Origin: Liopterus haemorrhoidalis
Taxonomy: Eukaryota > Arthropoda > Insecta > Coleoptera > Dytiscidae
Length of the DNA stretch: 64,000 bases
Reading direction: 5' to 3'
Assembly: GCA_963971575.1 (NCBI GenBank)
Contig: OZ020616.1
Location: forward strand, 15,345,575-15,409,574
Position numbers and translations under genes: made by a program. Below the pieces are notes generated by a model. The model was not told the DNA's origin and did no database searches. It saw only the letters and a program-made list of their open reading frames with translations. The stretch's first letter is position 1. Each line of letters opens with the position of its first letter. This document shows, piece by piece, positions 12,701 to 21,700 of this stretch.

Positions 12701-15700
12701 ATTTTTATTTCCTTCCTTCTTAGGGGGGGGGCGGTCCCCTCCCCTGGGTGCGCCACTGGTAGAGGCTATTCTACAGTGCGTGGTAAATTTTGGTTTTTGG
12801 TTGTAATGACTACGTTTTAAAAGAAGGCGAATTGTTAAAAAGAGCTAAATTCAACCAAAAGTATTTATAAAATGCTTTTGTATGGATTTTATTTGGAAAT
12901 AATTTATTGTAGTGCTTTTTTGTCATAGAACGCGCCGAAACGACATACAGACACCTATTTTCGACGGGTATTTAAAAGTATTAAAATTATTTGAAAATTA
13001 TTATATCAACTATTGAACAAGAATTTACTGTGAACTTGTAATCTAAATACTTTAAATTTCATATACCATAAGTTAAGATCTGGATATCATTTTTTTAAAT
13101 AAAAAGCGCTGATTTATTGTAATAATTTATTAATTATTTATTGTAATTTTAATTTTGTGTTAGAAATAAAACAATAATAATTGTAATATAAAATCTAATT
13201 AATTCCTCCCGATTAGTTAAAAAATTGCGCGTACAGCATCAAGCCCCCCTCACCCTGTCACTCCGCCCCGGTTTGCTCTGTCGACAATCTGAGAGCCCTA
13301 GGATTAGTTCAACAGGATTTTTTTATCTGACAAGTTTTTCGAAAATATCGATTTTTTGTGTCGTTGAAAAATGTAATTATTTAAAAAAAAAAATTATGGT
13401 CTGCCATAAAATTAAAATTAACATAATATTTCCGACAAACGGATTACATTTGTTATTGAATAATTACGGAATGACATTCCTGAATGAGAATATATATTCA
13501 CAGAAAAAATATTTTTTTTGTAGTGATATAAAATATTTTTTTCACTGTCCGTTACAAAACAGATCACAGAAATAATATTGTTCTAAAACGGAAATGTAAT
13601 AAAATAAATATATAACACCCAGCAATGATGAAAAGTTAAATACGTAAGATCCACAGATGCAAAAGTTTAATCTTAACAATTTACACATAAATGAAAGAAT
13701 TGTATTAATGGTTTATCAGTCAGAGAGTTGAACTGTTAATGAGAGCGGCCCAAGGTCCTAAAGATGCGCGCGGGTGGCCAAAATATGTTAGGGGGCTCAA
13801 AATAAGTTAGGGGCCCAAAATATGTTAGGGGTCTCAAAATATTTTAAGGGGCCCAACTATAAAATCTTACCCAGGGCCAGAAAAAAGGTAATTACGGCAC
13901 TGTTTATCACTATTAAGAATGTGCTATTTTATTTGTAAATATTTCACTACTATAAATGTTTTTTGTTAATTTCAAAAAAGATATACACTACCTTAGTCAT
14001 AAATACAAAAAAACCACAACAGTATTAGCGATAATTTCGCCATGCATTAAAAAAATAATTAATTTAGACAAAAACACCAAAACTGCAATATTTTTCAGAA
14101 ACGAATTCTGATTCAAAAATTCCTCTTGGTTAAGAGCTATGTACATTACTTAGAATTTGTTTCAGTTTTTTTTTTCCCTTCACTGAAATCTGGTCACCCT
14201 AGCTATAGCTATAGTCCCGATAAAATTCTTAGAACGTTCCATTAAATTTAATTAATTTACCAAAATTCCTAAAAATTTTTGCTAGATTTGCTTTGTCTTC
14301 AAGTCTTCATTAGATTAATAAGAAATATATTATATAATGCTTCATTTATTTATATTTATCAGTATTTATAAATGGCATCATTTTTCTCAATTTCAGAAAC
14401 GTATTTCTCACTATTAACAATGTGTTATTTGTTTTATAAGTATTTCATTACTAAAAATGATTTATTCCTCTTTGATACCTTAAAAATAAAAGGTTGAATC
14501 ACAACGCATAATAGTATAATAGTGTAATTAACGTATAATTTTTTCATATTTTTAATTTAAAAAAAAAGGCACACTATCTTAGCCATCAATACAAACAATC
14601 CATACATTATTATCCATAATTTAGCCCGAATTAAAAAAAATAATTAATTTTGTCAAAAACACAAATACTGCAATAATTATCAAAAACGCAATCTGGTCAA
14701 AAAAAATCCTCTCGTACATTCCGCTTCATTCGGTTCACATTAATGTAAATTACCTATAATATTTACAGATTTTTAGTTTAACCCCTTTGGGTAAAAGGGG
14801 GCGGGAAAAGATCTTTTTTAGCACATTTTTGGCTGAATTCGTGTTAAAAAAAAAACGATTTTTTAAAAACTACTTTTCGTTCCCTAATTTACTTCCAAAG
14901 GGCTTCCTTTTGTCACCACACAATAAATTTTAAAGAAATTATTGAAAAAACGTATTAAAAATACTCGTAAAGCTATTCGGGTTCCCATCAATGTTCATTA
15001 TGGAGATTTTTTTCAGAATTTTAGATCAACCCCTCTGAGAGATAAAGTGGGGGACAAAAATTTCTTGTTTCAGATTGAATCGAAACTAGGAGTAGGTAAA
15101 CATTCGACAAACTATGTGTTTTTTTAATTCGACTGATACCCAACAAAATACTAATTCATAGTTAGTTATAATATTTTATAAGACACTGTTTGGGCAAAAT
15201 TTATGGAATATTTCTGTCTAAAACACATTTAAGAAATTCGGATTTTTTGTGACTTCTAATTATCACTTTATGGTATATACAACCATTTGATGTCTGTTCT
15301 TTCTCTGGTACTACAGAAAAAAAAATATATTTTTAGTTAAAAAAATAAATTTTCTAAAAATTGTAATTTGAAATTTTTGACAAAGATTAAAATGAATAAA
15401 TAAATAGACAAGTAATTAGTGATACTATGTTTATTAATAAGGACCTATATTTCCTGCATTCCAAATTAATAACCATAATTATAATGGTGTATTGACAAGT
15501 GAAGACACATTTCCTCTGAAGTGAGATAGTTCTTTTTTAATTTTACTTGTATATTAGATTTTATTTACTCTTTGCCTTGCAACCTACACAGATATTTTCA
15601 CCTTTTTACCTTAATCCATTCAAATTTTAAATAGTACCGATTCGACTAGAATATTTTTGTACATTAGGTAATATAAAGCTTACTTCAGTCTAAAATAACA

Positions 15701-18700
15701 AAGATTGCGTAAGTGTCGTGAGTATATATAATATCTGACAGCCATATTACGTTTACAGACCCGGTATGTATCTTGACAGACCCAAACAGTGTTGCCAAGT
15801 TTCGGGTCTGTGAAGGTATATAGTGTATAGCGGGTCTGTATAAGTCGTATGAATTACAAATATTTTATACAAGCCCGACACGCGCACCATCTTCACAGAA
15901 ATTTCGTGAACTAAATTTGTATAAAAAAACATGTTCTACCGCTTTCCCAGACCCACCTGAAATTCATTGCTAAAGATTGTTTGAGGCCTAATTCGTAATT
16001 CTAGCATAGAAAACGTTGTCAGACCCGATGCCGGGTCTGAGCTTGTCACTTTTGGTCTGGTAACGCCTGCAGAGTATAGCGAGTTGGGTCTGTATAAGCG
16101 GTGAAACAAATATATATATATATATATATATGTATTCTTTTTGCCTGATGTATTATATTCTTTGATTTTTTTGTTTTTTTTTGTTTGTTAGTGCCGTTCC
16201 TGTTATTGGGATTTGTTATCCTGTTGGAATGGCCAAATTGTATACAATAAAAATAAAATAACAAAAGTGGCTTTATCCTTTTTCAAAATATTCTCTATGA
16301 CGATCAATACACTTTTGAATGCGTTTGAACAAATTTTCGAAGCACTTTTTCCACTCCGATTGTCAAATTATGTGGGATCCAACGCGAACAAATCTTTTTG
16401 ACGGCCAAATGTTCATGCAATAGTGAATGTATACTAGTCCCACTAATGCTCAAGGATACCTCAATCTCACGATAAGTCACATGACGATCTTGCAGTATCA
16501 GTTCACGCACAGCATCAATGTTTACTTACGTCAAAACGTTCTGAATACGTATACCGTAAAAATGGCAAACATTACGATAGAACCGTCAGTTGCCAGATGG
16601 CAGCACTAGTTTTGCTCAATCCCGAAATATAAGAGGCAACCCTCGTATCTTTTAAGATGTACCATCTGGGGAAATATGAAACATTACTATTATATTAAAG
16701 TGAACAAGTCTGTTCAGACTGACCCTCTTAATGCTTAATATATTGCATAGGCCAGCGGTTCCCAAACTTTTTTGACGGCGACCCGGTACGGGTTTTTAAA
16801 TTTTTTCGCGACCCACCTTATGAAAAAAAAACATTTATTTACAAAACAAATTTTATTTTAAAGCAGTAGCTTTATAGTAATAAAGAGTAATAAATAGTAA
16901 TAAAGAGTATAGTATAGTAATAAAGAATATAGTATAGTAATAAAGAGCACAAATACATACTATTCTAGTGATTAACTGACGTAAAAAAAATTAATATGTA
17001 CAAAAAAAAACTTTTTTGTGTTTTTACAATTTTTTTTCGCGACGCGGCAAAATTTTTCTGCGACCCGGTGCCGGGTCGCGACCCACACTTTGGGAAACGC
17101 TGGCATAGGCGATAGTTTTATTTGACGAAATTCGAATATAAGTAAAAGGTTCTTACATGAAACACATGGTAAAATTTCACGAATATTTTTGTTTTACAGT
17201 CAGTGTGGCGAATAAAACATTGTGAAACTTTACCAAGTGTTTTATTGACAATCACATAAACGGGATTACAATCAACAATGTGCCTAAATGATGTTGTCAT
17301 CTACTAGATATCTATGGAATTCTGAAATATATAGATTTTCACATTTCACATAATTTTTTTATGAATAATTCCAGCTTGTCGGAGGTGGAGCTGCAGCTAC
17401 TCCTGATGGATACAGTTTCCTCTGTCCTGACGGTACAAAAAGACCTGTTAATTCAACATCTCCATGTGTGTGGGTCTCCAAACCATGGCCTCTCATTTCA
17501 GCCAAAAGGTAATGATTTTTTGCAATGAAAAATGCATGTTTAAATATGAAGAGTCCACGGGAAGTACGATTATAGTTCAAGATTGGTTAATTTGAAAACA
17601 GTAAACCTCTATTTAACGGGCCAATGATCAATGGTGAAAATTAAGCTAATTTAAATTATTCTTACTCGCTACCGCTTTTATCCGGTGCATGAATACAGCT
17701 TTAAAATCTGTTCTTCCCCGGTGTATGAACGTTGCTTTAAATCGATTCTTTCCCGTAAAAATAATAATGCTGTCCGTAATGCTGTTGATTCAGAGTCAGT
17801 ATAAAACTCCGACTCCAACTTACGACATTTAAGCTTTAGCTAACCAAAAAAAAATATATATATATGTTGTCTCAAATGTAGTAAAATAACAATTATCACT
17901 CACAATAAACTAATTATTACAATTTATATCAGGGCTTCGAACCGGAACTGAACTGAAAACCGAAAAAAACCGTTATTTTTATCGGAACGAAAACCGGAAC
18001 TGAACCGAAAAAATATATAGGTTTATTTCGGTTCAGATAATGTTTAAGTGAGTGAACATAAAATACATTTTATTTAAGATTAATTTTTAAACTGATGAGC
18101 AGAAAAAAATCTTAATTCGTAATTTTTTAACTAATGCGCTACTATTATTTCGGAAAAGGGGGGTGAACGCCAAGACCCCCCCCCCCCTCTGGCAGCGATC
18201 TTGGTATGATTATCAGAGAATAAGGAATAAAATGTTCTTCTAAATTATAGTAGAAAATAAATTTCTAATACAAATAAAAGCATTTAAAAATTTATCACTC
18301 AGCTCGAAACTGAACCGAAAATCGAAAAAAAAACGTTATTTTGCCGGAACGAAAACCGGAACCGAACCGATATATATTTTTTTAATTGAACCGGAACGAA
18401 AACCGAAACGAAAAAATTAACAGTTCGAAGCCCTGATTTATATTATACTTTCCGTTTTTTCAGAAATAATCAAACAATATTAAAACACATTTATGACATA
18501 AAACAAAGTTCATAATTAAAACAGATATTATAATAGACACGTAGCAATCCCAACGATCCAGACCGATCGCTCAGCTATAACACTCTGTTCTATTATCGCC
18601 CAGTTTTTGCTGATCGGTTAATCTTGGTTCTGCTAGCACCAAGTCTGCTGCCTCTGCACTTACGTATCCTGATAAAATTATGTTATTCTCCGACATATAT

Positions 18701-21700
18701 ACATATATACAAGGTGTACCAAGATAGAGGTAACGCGATTTTTCTCGAGAACATGACGTATAAGCAAGTTGGGAAAAAAATGATGATTCAAGTTTATCCA
18801 AAGAATCTAATAGTGGTACTGAAATTTTCCGGACTAAACCGGAAGCACAGGATAACAAGGACAATTTTGATTTTTTAAATGGGAACGTATGTTGTGTTGG
18901 ATATCTTTAGATAGAACTTTTGATAAAACAACAACTTTGACTTAATTTTTTTAATATCTTTTACAACTTACGAAAAATTATATTCTCTTTAACGACTTGA
19001 AAGTAAAGTATTTTTATTTGCTAGTGTTCAAAGTCCCTTCCATTTTGATTTAAACACTTTCACATCCTCTTGAGCTATCTCTAACTAGGAGCATAATAAA
19101 AATTAAAAAAAATTAAAATGTTTCACTCTCAAGTACTTTCAAGTACGTACGACTTGAAAGTAAAATATTTTTATTTACAAGTGTGCAAAGTGCCTTTCAT
19201 TTTGATTTAAATACTTTCGCATCTTTACTCTTGAGCTATATGTAGCCCGAAGCATAATAAAAATCAACATAATTAAAAATATTTCACTTAATTTCAAGTT
19301 TATGCGAAATTTATAATAAGCAAGCGATTAGTTTTAACGTTTTCTTTGGTAATTTTAATCATTTTTTCCCTAAACTCTTCATATTAAACAGGGAGAAAAT
19401 ATTAAATTCATTTGTGGGTGTTATGTTAATTATATTTTATTTTTTAGAACAAGCGCTCAAGAAATCCAAAGATTTATTAACCGTTTAGATCACAACGATA
19501 CCACCTCCTGGCAAAATGCCCTACTCAATTTAATTGAATCCTACCATGCAGATATCCACAACGTTAACCCTATCCAGGATATCGAAGGCTATTTCTTGAA
19601 CGTCCCAGGTTTTCTGAGTGCTAACAGCTTCACCGGTTGTCATCCTCCAAGATCAATAAGGATATGCACTACTTCTATACTTGAAAATGCAAAATGTGGT
19701 TGGATGAGGGAAGCTACAGCTGTTTATGGACTTGAACCGGACTTTGACTGTGTGAAAGCTGATAATAAGACTCATTGTATGCAGGCTGTGCAATATGGAC
19801 TTGCCGATGTAGTTTTTGTTTCGCCTGACCTACTCATGAAAGCGGAACGGTAAGTTACAAAAAAAAAATAATGTTACGTTCTCTTAGGTACTGCCACGAC
19901 TTTTGATCTGACGGGCTCTTCCATCTTGCTTTGTTAAGTGAAAAGTCTTTCCAAATTATTGTATACTAGGTCCATGCCATCTAACAGTGTTCTGCAAACT
20001 TTTTGTGTTCAAGGTACACCTACCAAATCAAGAAATTTTAGAGGTACACCAAAGAAAAAAACAATGTTTATTTAATATTTATTTATTATTAAAATAAATA
20101 TAACATGAAAAGATGTTTAATGAGATATGTGAGCCTGCTTAACTGAGCACAGGCGATCAAAATTTAGAGCAATCGTTGATAAGGCTGCTATCATCTCGCT
20201 TTCAGCTCTGTCAACCAAAAATTTGACCGGAGGTAGTTTTGGATGACAGTTCTGTACTTTTCAGTCGTACCAACACCAACTTTTTAGTTTTTGTTTACAA
20301 CTTAACTTTTTGTAGTTTATTAAGTTGATAAGAAGTTTATTTAGATCATATAATTAAATATAAACTTTAACCATTAAACAATATTTATAAATTGGTTTAC
20401 TATAACCGAATTGTTGTCTGCCATCTGAACCTAAAAATTTTTAAGTTGGCAATGAAAAGTAATAAGAGATGGAAGGTATAAAATATATCACTGTCTATTA
20501 TTTTTTTCCCCACTATATTCTGTAGTATCAAAAGTTGAAATGACGTCAGAGTTGGATAGTATTGAAAAAAGTATAATGTAGAATGGACTTAAGGAAAGTC
20601 GCAGACTTATAAATTATAAAGAATTATTTTGAGTCTTCAAGCTTCGATGAAAAATGTACTCCTTTAATATTATTTTTGACAAGCCCCGTCACTACCGCCG
20701 AACGATCGTTCTCAAAATTAAAATTAATAATATATATTTAAAGAATTCCATGGGACAAGTAAGGTTGCACAATTTAGCAATACTGTCAATTGAACATTCC
20801 TTGGCCTTAAATTTGGACTTTGATGAAGTAATTGACAACTTTTCTGAAATGAAAGCCCGAAAAAAACAATTTTAATTTTTGTTAAGCATTTTCTCTCATG
20901 TATCACTTCAACAATAAAAAGTGAATAAAATTATAAAATCAACTAGTAATATTTATTACTTATGTTATAATTCTGTTATTCAAAAATTTAGACTTGATTA
21001 CGCTAACTGAGGTTCTACGAGACACTAAAAGTACCTATAATAAAAACAACAACGAGCTTAATTCTTTGAAGGCCCCAGTCTAAAAACTTGCCAAGGGCCT
21101 TACATTGTGTTGTTACGCCACTGCCCCGACGCACATTATTCGACATACATCGAATCAAAATCGGTAGAGAAGAGGTACGTAAATTTATTTTTTAAATATC
21201 GACTAGGAAAATAAATAAATAACTGGCCGGCTGCTTGGATTCCATTTCTAGTAGAGAATCTGTTAGTTTTTCATATAGTCGCAATATAAACAATGTCTCT
21301 GTAGGCGTTATGCTCTTGCGTGACAAAAGATCGCCCGCAGTGTTGCCAGGTCTGGATTTGGATAATATTTTTGCAATTATACAAATATATATATTTAATT
21401 TTTATTAAAATTAGTACACAAAATATAAGCCCTATCTATTGTGATATAACAATACTAATAGTGTTAGTTCTTATTATTCTTAGCAGTTAGCAGAATACGA
21501 AAAAATAAGAAGAAACTCCTAATTTCTGCAAACAATGCGAACGATCAACGACGCCAACACACTTTTTGTTTTTGAGTCTTGTTGACACTTTCCCAGTTGT
21601 TATTCCTCCAATCCCTGGATTTTTGTAAGTTGTCATTAGCTATTATTTTATATATTGAAGTTGGCTTTTTCTGAACAAAATGATTAAAAGCTTCAACTAA

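Larger units (their letters stand above)
11469..13300 (+). mobile_element. hAT element, TAGGGCTCTCAGA ends, defective
   Basis: 13-bp perfect inverted ends TAGGGCTCTCAGA and TCTGAGAGCCCTA. Perfect 8-bp duplication GGATTAGT at 11461-11468 and 13301-13308. It contains broken hAT transposase pieces and a nested MITE (12384-12758). G/C-rich subterminal sequence (GTCCCGG repeats) sits at the left end. Confidence 0.92.
1541..17374 (+). other. Transferrin intron of 15.8 kb, transposon-filled
   Basis: Bounded by GTAAGT and TTCCAG. Individual elements are listed separately. No further host exon with transferrin similarity was found in it. Confidence 0.85.
17509..19447 (+). other. Transferrin intron (1.9 kb)
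   Basis: GTAATG to TTTTTTAG. It contains an hAT MITE, one dispersed repeat and a 150-bp tandem duplication. Confidence 0.8.

Noticed and set aside
3533..16650. A single 13-kb mariner-ended composite transposon between the ends at 3533 and 16650
   Set aside because: The two ends are in the right orientation, but the right one belongs to a relic with its own coding remnant and the interior is a patchwork of independent insertions with their own duplications.
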